A program made the position numbers and the translations under genes. Of a DNA stretch of 64,000 nt, positions 45,410 to 53,531 are shown piece by piece. The notes under the pieces were generated by a model, which was not told where the DNA came from, made no database searches, and saw only the letters and a program-made list of their open reading frames with translations. Position 1 is the first letter of the stretch; the number at the start of each line of letters is the position of its first letter. The stretch is from Oscillospiraceae bacterium (lineage in GTDB: Bacteria; Bacillota_A; Clostridia; Oscillospirales; Oscillospiraceae), in the NCBI GenBank assembly GCA_017470325.1, contig JAFUES010000009.1, forward strand, positions 1 to 64,000. Direction: 5' to 3'.

Positions 45410-45712
45410 ATGAACAAAAACACAAAGCTCTATTCTGTCATCAGTTACATCACCTGGATCGGCTTTCTGGCCGCGTTCTTTCTCAGCGAGAAGGACGACA
45501 GGATGGTGCGTCATCACCTGAACCAGGCCCTGGTCATCAACATCCTGGAGACCATCGGCACCTTCATCAGTCGGCTGGGCGGCATTTTCGGTCTGCTCGG
45601 GTCGCTCATTGACCTGGCTGTTCTGGTGTTCTTCATCATGGGCATCGTGCGCGCCGCCAAGCTGAGCGACGAGCCGCTGCCAGTCATCGGCAATTTTCAT
45701 CTGATCGACTGA
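45410..45712 (+). CDS. DUF4870-like small membrane protein
   Basis: A 100-aa protein with about three hydrophobic helices. The segment SVISYITWIGFLAAFFLSEKDDRMVRHHLNQAL, given here in pieces SVISYITWIGFLAAFF and VRHHLNQAL, is typical of DUF4870/Tic20-like proteins, in which a polar HHxNQAL turn joins the helices. Function is unknown. AGGGAGGC precedes the ATG. Confidence 0.82.
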   Translation: MNKNTKLYSVISYITWIGFLAAFFLSEKDDRMVRHHLNQALVINILETIGTFISRLGGIFGLLGSLIDLAVLVFFIMGIVRAAKLSDEPLPVIGNFHLID

Positions 45713-45755
45713 GCCCTGCAAAAGGTCGTTCCATCACCGCGCGGGAGGGCGAGAC

Positions 45756-46613
45756 ATGAGCATTCCGAAATCCATAGGCTGCGTTTTTCTCCTGTGCGGG
45801 CTGGTCTACGCCTTCGTGCTTGGCAGGGATCTTGTGAGAAACAGGGAGGCACTGCGTCAAGCACCGGGGGATCTGAAGGTCCTGGGCGTGTTGGAATTCA
45901 TCGTTTTTTTCTTCTGTACCCTGGGAGTCTCCGATTTTCTGCTGAACACTCTGATCATTAAAAAACTTCGGCTGGCCGATGACAAGAGCATCCCCGGCTG
46001 TCTGATCGCCGCCACCATCGTGCCCGGGGCGCTTATCGCCTTCAGCTATCTGCGCACGGAGAATTCCGCCGACGCGCTGACGCTGATCCTCTTTATGGTC
46101 TGTCTGGCCGCGGGCGCTGTCTGCGGAAGCCGGGTCGTCAGCCGTATGGACGGGGCCACAGTGAAAAAGGTGATGGGCTTTGCCCTGCTGTTTTCCATGG
46201 CGGCGCTGGTGGTCAAGATGATCGTCAGCACCGGGACCACCGGCAGCGCCGTCAGTCTGCGGGGCGGGAAGCTGCTGATTATGAGCCTTGCCTGCGTGGG
46301 CATCGGCTTTATCAACATGACGGGTGTCCCCTGCAAGCCCATCGCCACCGCCATGCTCCTTCTGCTGGGGCTCTCCCCTGTGGCGGCTCTGACGCTGACA
46401 CTGGTGCTGGGCGCCATCAATCCCATGAGCGGCGGTGTCGCCATCGTGCGGGGCGGGCTTTACAACCGCAAGATGGTCCTGGCCTCTATGACCGCCGGCA
46501 GCGTGGCCTCGATCCTGGGCGTGGTGCTGGCCATCTCCATGAACCAGCTGCTGCTCAACATCCTGCTGCTCATCGTCATGCTCATTGCCGTCATCAGCAT
46601 TTTCAAAAACTGA
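45756..46613 (+). CDS. TauE/SafE-like membrane permease
   Basis: A 285-aa integral membrane protein with about eight helices. Two halves of similar design, with a glycine-rich second half (CVGIGFINMTGVPCKPIATAM and SPVAALTLTLVLGAINPMSGG), resemble the sulfite exporter TauE/SafE (DUF81) family, which moves small organic or sulfur anions. The substrate cannot be inferred. GCGGGAGGGCG precedes the ATG; a strong terminator follows. Confidence 0.78.
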   Translation: MSIPKSIGCVFLLCGLVYAFVLGRDLVRNREALRQAPGDLKVLGVLEFIVFFFCTLGVSDFLLNTLIIKKLRLADDKSIPGCLIAATIVPGALIAFSYLRTENSADALTLILFMVCLAAGAVCGSRVVSRMDGATVKKVMGFALLFSMAALVVKMIVSTGTTGSAVSLRGGKLLIMSLACVGIGFINMTGVPCKPIATAMLLLLGLSPVAALTLTLVLGAINPMSGGVAIVRGGLYNRKMVLASMTAGSVASILGVVLAISMNQLLLNILLLIVMLIAVISIFKN

Positions 46614-46634
46614 GGCGCTGACGCCTCATATTGC

Positions 46635-46683
46635 AAAAGCAGAGGGAAGCACATTCGATCGGTGTGTGCTTCCCTCTGCTTTT
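46635..46683. terminator. Bidirectional terminator
   Basis: A perfect 19-bp stem (46635-46653 / 46665-46683) with flanking A and T tracts, between converging genes. Confidence 0.92.
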
Positions 46684-46685
46684 CT

Positions 46686-48326
46686 TTAATTGCCGTAGGC
46701 TTTCTGCTTGCGCTGCTGCACATAGTCGAACCAGGCCAAAAACTCCGGTCCCAGCCGGGTGACCAGCGCCCGGGCCTCCTCCGGCTTGGCCGCCGACAGA
46801 TACAGGCACTGCTGTGCCAGCTGATAGCGGCGGGCGATGCTGAAACGCGCCAGCTCCTCGTCTGTATAGTGTCCCAGGGCCGCCAGCTGCTGCTGGGCCC
46901 GGAAGAAGCGGACGAAAGCCTCTGCCGTGTCCCGCCCCACGATGGGTGCCAGCAGGGAGAAGTCGTTGCCCGAATGGTCCAGCGCCTTTGACACCATCTC
47001 CCAGCGGCGGGGGTCGGCGTGGCCCTCAGCGCCGGTGTAGGGGGTGCGCAGGTACAGGTCGTTGTTGGCCAGAAATTCCAGCACATAGGGGTTGATGCGG
47101 TTGCGCACGGCCCAGGGCATCCAGTTCTCCACGGTGGTGCGGATGTAGATGTGGGCAAAGCGGCCGAACAGCGGCTCGGCCAGGTCATGAGCCGCGCTGG
47201 ATTCGCTGCGGTCGTTGCCCGCCGCCACGATCCGGGCGTTGGCCGGGAGAGGCCAGCGGTTGTTCACCACCCGCTCCAGTACGATCTTGAAGATCACGGA
47301 CTGGGTCTGCTTGGTGGCGTTGGTCAGTTCGTCGAAGAACAGGATGTGGGTCTGCCCGTCCTCGCACAGGCGCTCCAGCTTCACCAGCCACACGGGCTTG
47401 ACGTCGATGATCTCGTTCTTCGCCTCGTTGTAGATGGCCCGGCCGTTGATGGTCTCCGGGGTTTCGTTGACCAGCTCGATGTCCAGGGCCAGCGGATCCA
47501 CCTGGCGGACGCGGTCGCTCTTGCCGTCGCCGGTCAGACCGTGTAGGAACACAGGGATATCGGCGTCCACATAGGCGCGGATCAGGCTCAGCTCGTCCCG
47601 CTGCTCATAGCGATAGGGAGCGTCCTCCGGCAACTCCTCCGCTTCCTCCGGTGCCAGTTCCGAAAGGAATGGTCCGGCCAGATAGGCCTCCGCCGCCGCC
47701 CGGTCCAGTCCTGCGAAGAGGGCCTTGCAGCAGACCAACAGGCTATTGGGCGCGTCATAGAACCAACGGACGGGCCGCAGTTCCAGGAAGACCCGCTCCC
47801 CTTCGCTGACACAGGTCCCGTCGGACAACTGGGCGAAGCCTGCGGCATAGCTGCGCTCCGCCGTCAGGCAGACGATCTGCTTGGCACCCAGCTGGTAGAC
47901 CGGGACGGACTTCCCGGCCAGGGTGTAGGTCTTTTTCAGTTGGCGCAGCGTCCCCTCTTCCAGGGCGCGAAAAGCCATATCCCGCAGGGTCACGTCAAGA
48001 ATGTTCATGGGATACACGCCGTATTCCACGGTGGTCAGCTCCCCCTCCCGGCGGGGCCGCCGCAGCAGAGCCTCATCCCCCGCCTCCAGCAGGATGGCCG
48101 GGCGCACCGCGCACACCGCGCATTCGCCGCTGCGGCCGAAGCGGTCCACACAGCCGCCTTCGGAAAGATAATAGTTGATCCCGCCCGCGGCGTCCACCAG
48201 AAAACCGTCGTCATCCGAGCTCAGCAGCGCCAGATCCGTGGCCGGGGCGGCAGCGCCCAGAATCTCAAACAGCGTCAGGCCCCGCTGGGCAAATACCTGC
48301 TCAGGTGATAAGAAACTCGATTTCAT
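46686..48326 (-). CDS. MoxR-like AAA+ ATPase with a long unassigned N-terminal domain
   Basis: A 546-aa ATPase. The first ~240 residues match no domain that I recognise. The AAA+ core starts near 245: Walker A GLTGDGKS (263-270), Walker B ILFFDELTNATKQTQS and the sensor region ARIVAAGNDRSESSAA. MoxR-type ATPases work with von Willebrand A proteins to remodel or metallate targets. The VWA gene lies directly upstream and overlaps this start by 26 nt, so the two are coupled. AAGGAAAAG lies before the ATG. Target unknown. Confidence 0.87.
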   Translation of the reverse strand: MKSSFLSPEQVFAQRGLTLFEILGAAAPATDLALLSSDDDGFLVDAAGGINYYLSEGGCVDRFGRSGECAVCAVRPAILLEAGDEALLRRPRREGELTTVEYGVYPMNILDVTLRDMAFRALEEGTLRQLKKTYTLAGKSVPVYQLGAKQIVCLTAERSYAAGFAQLSDGTCVSEGERVFLELRPVRWFYDAPNSLLVCCKALFAGLDRAAAEAYLAGPFLSELAPEEAEELPEDAPYRYEQRDELSLIRAYVDADIPVFLHGLTGDGKSDRVRQVDPLALDIELVNETPETINGRAIYNEAKNEIIDVKPVWLVKLERLCEDGQTHILFFDELTNATKQTQSVIFKIVLERVVNNRWPLPANARIVAAGNDRSESSAAHDLAEPLFGRFAHIYIRTTVENWMPWAVRNRINPYVLEFLANNDLYLRTPYTGAEGHADPRRWEMVSKALDHSGNDFSLLAPIVGRDTAEAFVRFFRAQQQLAALGHYTDEELARFSIARRYQLAQQCLYLSAAKPEEARALVTRLGPEFLAWFDYVQQRKQKAYGN

Positions 48327-49356
48327 ACTTTTCCTTCTCCTCTTTCGGTTTCACGTACAGGACCCGCCCGCCCTTGGGATAGATGGGGGAGGAACTGTAA
48401 ACGACCCACACCGCGTCGCAGCGCTGCTGCGGCATCTCGGCATAGCCGTCGGTAAAAATGATCTGATTCTCCGCGTCGCCTGTAAAGGCGCTCACGGCTA
48501 CGTTGAAGTCCGTACCGCCGGAGCCCCGCAGCTCCAGATTGTCGATATCCTCCTCCGTGTGGATATCCTGCCAGCCGTAGAAACGGGTATCGAAGCAGCC
48601 CACCCGCACCACGGCGTCCTCCTGCAGCAGGGCCTTGACGCCCCGCACGAAAGCGCGCAGCAGTTCCTCCGCCACGGAGGCGCTGGTGTCCAGCAGGATC
48701 TCCGCCCGGGCCACGGGATAGGGACGGAAGCGATAACCCAACACGCCGTGGCGGATGGTATCCCCCGGGAACCAGTCAAAGTCCAGGTCCATGGTGGGCT
48801 CCAGCATCTCCGCCAGCCCCGCCACTGCGGCGGCCAGGCCCGGATCGTCGATCTCCCGGGCGCGGCTCTGGGTGTTGTCCCCGGGGTTGGGGTCGTCGCT
48901 GATCGGGCGGATCTCGTCGCTCTCCTCGGTCTCACGTTCTTCCCGGTCCGCCTCCTCCTGCGGGGGCGGCTGCTCGGAGAGCAGCAGCTCGTACAACTCC
49001 TCCGCGCTGGCATCAGCCGCCTCCAGGCGCAGGTAGCTGTCCTCCGGCAGAAGGAAGCCGTCCTGGCGCAGCATCAGATTCACCACCGCGTCAGTGGCCT
49101 TGCGCCACAGGGCCTTATCCTTCCCCGCCCCCCGCTGGTCGTGGGCCAGTTGGACATGCAGCACCTGCTGGGCGATCAGGAAGGTCTGGGCCGCAGGCGT
49201 ATAGTATTTCATGCGGCGGCTGTTGTAATAGATGGTCCTGCCGTCGTTGTCCGCCGGTTCCAGCGTCGGCGCCTCCCGGAAGCCGACGGTCTCCAGAAGC
49301 GGCGCCCACTGGGGATAGCGGTCCGCCAGATCCCGGCGGATTTCGTTGAGATCCAT
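48301..49356 (-). CDS. VWA-like domain protein (DUF2201 type), partner of the MoxR ATPase
   Basis: A 351-aa protein. The N-terminal part (to ~130) resembles the peptidase-like N-terminus of DUF2201 proteins (AQTFLIAQQVLHVQLAHDQR), then comes an acidic linker rich in Glu/Asp (about 135-170). The C-terminal VWA-like domain carries the metal-site motif LLDTSASV and the later GGTDFNVA and IFTDGYAEM. Start MDLNEIRRDL at 49356 after AAGGAGAG. First gene of a two-gene operon with the AAA+ ATPase. Confidence 0.86.
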   Translation of the reverse strand: MDLNEIRRDLADRYPQWAPLLETVGFREAPTLEPADNDGRTIYYNSRRMKYYTPAAQTFLIAQQVLHVQLAHDQRGAGKDKALWRKATDAVVNLMLRQDGFLLPEDSYLRLEAADASAEELYELLLSEQPPPQEEADREERETEESDEIRPISDDPNPGDNTQSRAREIDDPGLAAAVAGLAEMLEPTMDLDFDWFPGDTIRHGVLGYRFRPYPVARAEILLDTSASVAEELLRAFVRGVKALLQEDAVVRVGCFDTRFYGWQDIHTEEDIDNLELRGSGGTDFNVAVSAFTGDAENQIIFTDGYAEMPQQRCDAVWVVYSSSPIYPKGGRVLYVKPKEEKEKYEIEFLIT

Positions 49357-49551
49357 AGTCTCTCCTTTTCGCGTCCCTGTGTTGCATTGGAAGCGGCTTC
49401 CATTATACCGGATGCCCGGGCGGGACGCAAGGGCGGTCTGCGGCACAATTTTTCTTTTTTCGCAGAAAACAATAGCTTCCCGGACAAAACGATGCTATAA
49501 TGACCATTGTTGCGATCCGCAACCATCACCATCACGGAGCGAGGCCAGCTT

Positions 49552-50442
49552 ATGACTGAATTCCACGCGGACGACTACGGTCTGTTCCCCCGCCAGAGCC
49601 AGCGGATTCTGGACTGCTGCCTGAACGGTGCCCTCAACGGCACCAGTGTCATGCCCAACAGTCCCCACCTGTCCGCCTGCATGGACATGCTGCGCCAGCA
49701 GAACGCGCAGCTGCAGTTGTCCGTCCATCTGAATCTGATGGAGGGGTGCTGTCTTGCGCCCAAAGAGGAGCTGCCGCTGCTGGTGGATGGCGACGGGATC
49801 TTCCGGGTCTCCTTTACCCGGCTGCTGCTCGCGCGTCTGTCGCCGCAAAAAGAACAGTACCGAACGCAGCTGAAGAAGGAGCTGCACGCCCAGATCCGGG
49901 CGCTGCTCCCTTATCTGGAACAGGAAGGGTTGCCCCTGCGGCTGGACGGACATGCCCACTGGCACATGCTGCCCATCGTCTTCGACGCGCTGATGGAACT
50001 GATCGAGGAGGAGCGGCTGCCGGTCACCTACATACGCATCCCCAGCGAGCCGATCAGTCTGTATCTGCGGCACTTTTTCCGTATCTTCCCCTTCCATCCC
50101 ATCAACATCGTCAAGACCGCCCTGCTGCGTATCCTCTCCCGGCGCGCCCTGCGCCGCCACGGCCCGGCCCTGTCCCGGCTGGAGCGCAAAGTGTTTCTGG
50201 GCGTTCTCTTTTCCGGCAATTTCAGTTATGAGAAATTCCGCCTCATCCTGAAGGACGCCGAAGACTACGCCGCCGCGCGGGGCATGGGGCTGGAGCTGCT
50301 GGCCCACCCCGGCGCCGTATATGAGCCGGAGGATATCGAAAAGCTTACCAACAAGGACGACCTGGCCTTCCTCACCGCCCCCGGGCGCAGGGTCGAGGCC
50401 GAGGCGTTTCAGCGGCTGGCGGAAGAGACCGCCGCCGTATAA
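49552..50442 (+). CDS. ChbG/YdjC-like carbohydrate deacetylase
   Basis: A 296-aa metal-dependent deacetylase fold. The N-terminal FHADDYGLFP carries the metal aspartates and HLNLMEG and LDGHAHWHMLP the histidines of the YdjC/ChbG family, which removes acetyl groups from small N-acetylated sugars such as chitobiose. The true substrate is unknown. The start follows a weak GGAGCGAGG site. Eleven nt later comes lysA on the same strand. Confidence 0.86.
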   Translation: MTEFHADDYGLFPRQSQRILDCCLNGALNGTSVMPNSPHLSACMDMLRQQNAQLQLSVHLNLMEGCCLAPKEELPLLVDGDGIFRVSFTRLLLARLSPQKEQYRTQLKKELHAQIRALLPYLEQEGLPLRLDGHAHWHMLPIVFDALMELIEEERLPVTYIRIPSEPISLYLRHFFRIFPFHPINIVKTALLRILSRRALRRHGPALSRLERKVFLGVLFSGNFSYEKFRLILKDAEDYAAARGMGLELLAHPGAVYEPEDIEKLTNKDDLAFLTAPGRRVEAEAFQRLAEETAAV

Positions 50443-50453
50443 AGGAGGAACCC

Positions 50454-51749
50454 ATGCTTTCAGACAACATTCAGAGAAACGAAGACGGCAGCCTGTCCTT
50501 TGCCGGGCACAATGTTCCCGCCCTGGCCCGTCAGTTCGGCACGCCCCTGTACCTGATGGATGAGGAGCGCATCCGCGCCAACTGCCGCATGTATATCCAG
50601 GCCTTCCGGGATAATTTCGGTGACGCCGCGCTGCCTCTTTACGCGGGCAAGGCCGCGTCTTTCAAGCAGATCTATCGGATCGTGGACCAGGAGGGCATGG
50701 GCGTGGACGCTGTGTCCCCCGGCGAGATCCACACCGCCCTCAGCGCGGGCTTTCCCCCGGAGAAGATCTATTACCACGGGGACGCCAAGACCGACGAGGA
50801 TATCCGCTACGGCGTCAGCAAGGGCGTGGGCTGGTTCATCGTAGACAACGAGGCCGAGCTCCAGCAGCTGAACATTGAGGCGGAGCGCCAGGGCATCGTC
50901 CAGAAGGTCCTGCTGCGCATCACCCCGGGCATCGACCCCCATACCTACCATTCCATCAGCACCGGCACCGTGGACGTGAAGTTCGGCGTGGCACTGGAGA
51001 CCGGGCAGGGCTTCGCTTTTGTGCACCAGGCGCTGACCATGGAGCATCTGGACGTACAGGGGCTGCACTGCCATGTGGGTTCCGAGGTGTTCGACGAATC
51101 CGTGTTCGAGGATACCATCGACATCATGGTGGATTTCATGACCCTGCTGTATCAGAAGCTGGGCTATGTGACCCGGGTGCTGAACGTGGGCGGCGGCTAC
51201 GGCGTGCGCTATCTGGACACCGACAAGCAGATCGACATCCCCGCGCGCATCGCCCATGTGGCGGAGCACCTGAAGCAGCGCACCGGGGCGGCCGGACTGC
51301 CCCTGCCCTTCTTCCTGATGGAGCCGGGCCGCAGCATCGTGGCCGACGCGGGCATGACCGTATACACCGTCAGCACCGTCAAGCGCATCCCCGGCTACAA
51401 GCGCTACGCCATCGTGGACGGCGGCATGACCGACAACCCCCGCTACTGCCTGTACAAGGCCCCCTATACGGTCCTCAACGCGGACCGGGACACCATGTTC
51501 TACGCGGTCTATGACCTGGCCGGGCGCTGCTGCGAGAGCGGCGACATCATCCAGCCCGCGGTGAAGCTGCCGGACGACACCCGCCGGGGCGACCATATTG
51601 CGGTATGCACCACCGGCGCGTACAACTATTCCATGGCCTCCAACTACAACCGTCTGGGCCGTCCGCCCATCGTCATGCTCACCAAAGACAGCAGCTATGT
51701 GGCCGTCCGGCGGGAGACCCTGGACGACCTCTGCGCCCTGGACACCTGA
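50454..51749 (+). CDS. lysA: Diaminopimelate decarboxylase
   Basis: A 431-aa PLP enzyme performing the last step of lysine synthesis. PLP lysine Lys66 in YAGKAASFK; VDAVSPGEIHTALSAGF; KFGVALE; GLHCHVGSEVFD; NVGGGYGVRY for the PLP phosphate; and MEPGRSIVADAG. CTTGAYNYSMASNYNRLGRP at the C-terminus is diagnostic. AAAGGAGGAACCC precedes the ATG. Unlike the importer at 20 kb it has no lysine riboswitch. It is preceded by the deacetylase and followed 11 nt later by a beta-lactamase fold gene. Confidence 0.96.
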   Translation: MLSDNIQRNEDGSLSFAGHNVPALARQFGTPLYLMDEERIRANCRMYIQAFRDNFGDAALPLYAGKAASFKQIYRIVDQEGMGVDAVSPGEIHTALSAGFPPEKIYYHGDAKTDEDIRYGVSKGVGWFIVDNEAELQQLNIEAERQGIVQKVLLRITPGIDPHTYHSISTGTVDVKFGVALETGQGFAFVHQALTMEHLDVQGLHCHVGSEVFDESVFEDTIDIMVDFMTLLYQKLGYVTRVLNVGGGYGVRYLDTDKQIDIPARIAHVAEHLKQRTGAAGLPLPFFLMEPGRSIVADAGMTVYTVSTVKRIPGYKRYAIVDGGMTDNPRYCLYKAPYTVLNADRDTMFYAVYDLAGRCCESGDIIQPAVKLPDDTRRGDHIAVCTTGAYNYSMASNYNRLGRPPIVMLTKDSSYVAVRRETLDDLCALDT

Positions 51750-51760
51750 GGAGGTACGCC

Positions 51761-52525
51761 ATGCGATATGATGAGATCCCCGGCCGGCTGGCGCAGCTTC
51801 CGGGCGATATCGGTTTCTATTACAAAAACCTGAGTAACGGGGAAACCCTGGGCTATCGGGAAAACGAGCTGTTCGAGTCCGCCAGCGTGATCAAGCTGCC
51901 CATCTACGCAGTGCTGATGAAGCTGCGGGAGACGGGCGAGATCGACTTCTCGGAAAAGCTCCTCTGCCGGGAGGAGGATAAGTTCCCCTCCTGCGGGGCG
52001 CTGCAGTACTTCACCGGCGAGGTGAGCGTGGATATCCGGACCCTCTGCGGCCTGATGATCTCCCTGTCGGACAATTCCGCCACCAACCTGCTGATCCGCC
52101 GTCTGGGCATCGACTTTCTCAACGAACAATTCAAGACCATCGGTCTTGCTAAAAGCCATATAGAGCGCTATCTCTTCGACAGCGAGGCCTCCGCCCGCGG
52201 GCTGGAAAACCGCATTGCCCCGGCGGAGATGGGATCGCTGCTGGAGCAGATCGCCCTGCGGCGCTTTGTGTCCGTCGCCGCCAGCGAGGAGATGGAGGCG
52301 CTGCTGCGCCGCCAGCAGATCAAGCACAAGATCCCGGGCTATCTGCCCCGGGGTACAGGCGTGGCCCACAAGACCGGCGAGGACGCCGGGATCACCAACG
52401 ACGTGGGCATCGTCTTCGCCAGGGAACCCTTTGTGCTCTGCTTTGCCTCCAACCGCACGGATGTGCCTCAGGCGGAACGGACCCTCCGGGAACTGTCCCT
52501 GGCCCTTTACGAGCACTGCTCCTGA
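51761..52525 (+). CDS. Class A beta-lactamase fold serine hydrolase, without signal peptide
   Basis: A 254-aa serine hydrolase. The class A signatures are all present: SxxK at 42-45 (SVIK), SDN at 103-105 and KTG at 204-206. There is no signal peptide or lipobox, unlike a resistance beta-lactamase, and the Omega-loop Glu166 motif is not obvious. GAGGAGGTACGCC precedes the ATG, 11 nt after lysA. It may act on a cytosolic amide or peptide; a role in antibiotic resistance is not supported. Confidence 0.88.
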   Translation: MRYDEIPGRLAQLPGDIGFYYKNLSNGETLGYRENELFESASVIKLPIYAVLMKLRETGEIDFSEKLLCREEDKFPSCGALQYFTGEVSVDIRTLCGLMISLSDNSATNLLIRRLGIDFLNEQFKTIGLAKSHIERYLFDSEASARGLENRIAPAEMGSLLEQIALRRFVSVAASEEMEALLRRQQIKHKIPGYLPRGTGVAHKTGEDAGITNDVGIVFAREPFVLCFASNRTDVPQAERTLRELSLALYEHCS

Positions 52526-52526
52526 C

Positions 52527-52567
52527 AAAAAATCACTCTTGGACCTGAGATCCAAGAGTGATTTTTT
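52527..52567. terminator. Bidirectional terminator
   Basis: A perfect 17-bp stem (52527-52543 / 52551-52567) ending in A and T runs of six to seven, between converging genes. Confidence 0.92.
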
Positions 52568-52880
52568 ATTTCCGTTTTTTTGGTTCCGGTAGCTCGTCGG
52601 CCATGGCTGTCAGGAGTTCCCGCAGGAAATCGCGGTCCTCCATCCGGTCCACCAGCAGCATCTCCTTCGCCCCCTCGTAGGGGATCTCCCGCTCCGCCTC
52701 CGGCATCATGGCCTCGGCTGAGGTCGTGGGCTTGACCAGAAGCCGATCGTCGTAGACACCGCCGACCAGCTTGCCCCGGTAATAGAGAAGATACTCCCCC
52801 ATCATGGCTCGCCAGCTGACGTCGTCCAGCTCCGTCAGCTGCTCCAGGACAAAATCCAGATAGTTCCTGCTCGACGCCAC
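52566..52880 (-). CDS. TfoX N-terminal domain protein
   Basis: A 104-aa protein resembling the TfoX/Sxy N-terminal domain: VSWRAMMGEYLLYYRGKLVGGVYDD, LLVKPT and PYEGAKEMLLVDR. Such stand-alone domains are common in Firmicutes and are of unknown role. The start is a GTG at 52880 with AGGTG 7 nt upstream. It follows the GyrI-like gene by 4 nt, forming a two-gene unit. Confidence 0.85.
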   Translation of the reverse strand: MASSRNYLDFVLEQLTELDDVSWRAMMGEYLLYYRGKLVGGVYDDRLLVKPTTSAEAMMPEAEREIPYEGAKEMLLVDRMEDRDFLRELLTAMADELPEPKKRK

Positions 52881-52884
52881 AAGC

Positions 52885-53517
52885 TCACACCTTTCGGATG
52901 GGGTGCCGGATCACCGTGCGCCACTTTTCCGGCGCCACCTTCCGCGCATCGCTCAGGTAGATCTCATGGTGCAGCCTGGTCTCGCTCAGGTCGTTTTCAT
53001 AGCCCTGCTCCCGGACAAAGGCGTCCATCCGTTCGACGGAGGCAGGCTCGTCGTCATAGGGACCCACATGGAGCAGCTGCACGCAGAGCCCCTCGTCCAC
53101 GGTGAGAAACTCCGCCGCCGCGCAGTCCAGGCCTTTCTTTCGTTTGGCCTCATCCGCCGCCCAGCGCAGCTCCTCCTCGGTCACAAAGTCCGGCAGTCGG
53201 ATCACGGAGAGCCAGTGGAAGGCGGCCTTGTTGGCGTAATCCACGCCGATGATGCCCTCCTGCCGCCAGAAGCCCTCCAGGGGCGGCACCACAAAATCGT
53301 AATAGCCCTCGATCCGGTGGTCGCCCATCTTGCTCATCTTCAGGGTGTAGGCCACCGCATACAGGATGGCGATCGCCTGCTTGTAGGCGCCGCCCTCCTC
53401 ATTAGGGTCGCCCTGTCCCCGCACCGCCACATAGTTCATGGGCGGCACGGTCAGGATCTCCGGCTTGTTCTTCGGCAGATAAAATTCCTTGTATTCTTTT
53501 TTGAAATCAAACGCCAT
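52885..53517 (-). CDS. GyrI-like small-molecule-binding domain protein
   Basis: A 210-aa soluble protein of the GyrI-like family (SOUL/GyrI fold): PEILTVPPMNYVAVRGQGDPNEE at the start, then YDFVVPPLEGFWRQ and LCVQLLHVGPYDDEP. It would bind a small ligand or drug in a barrel; no DNA-binding domain is fused. AAGGAGAAAG precedes the ATG at 53517. The M3 peptidase gene ends on the same strand 14 nt upstream, so these may be cotranscribed. Confidence 0.84.
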   Translation of the reverse strand: MAFDFKKEYKEFYLPKNKPEILTVPPMNYVAVRGQGDPNEEGGAYKQAIAILYAVAYTLKMSKMGDHRIEGYYDFVVPPLEGFWRQEGIIGVDYANKAAFHWLSVIRLPDFVTEEELRWAADEAKRKKGLDCAAAEFLTVDEGLCVQLLHVGPYDDEPASVERMDAFVREQGYENDLSETRLHHEIYLSDARKVAPEKWRTVIRHPIRKV

Positions 53518-53531
53518 GTTCTTTCTCCTTA

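Noticed and set aside
44918..45712. A 264-aa gene spanning the glutaredoxin region
   Set aside because: It joins the real 100-aa membrane protein frame to an out-of-frame reading of the glutaredoxin gene and includes that gene's promoter.
51761..52525. Antibiotic-resistance beta-lactamase
   Set aside because: No signal peptide and the context (lysA) does not suit a secreted resistance enzyme.
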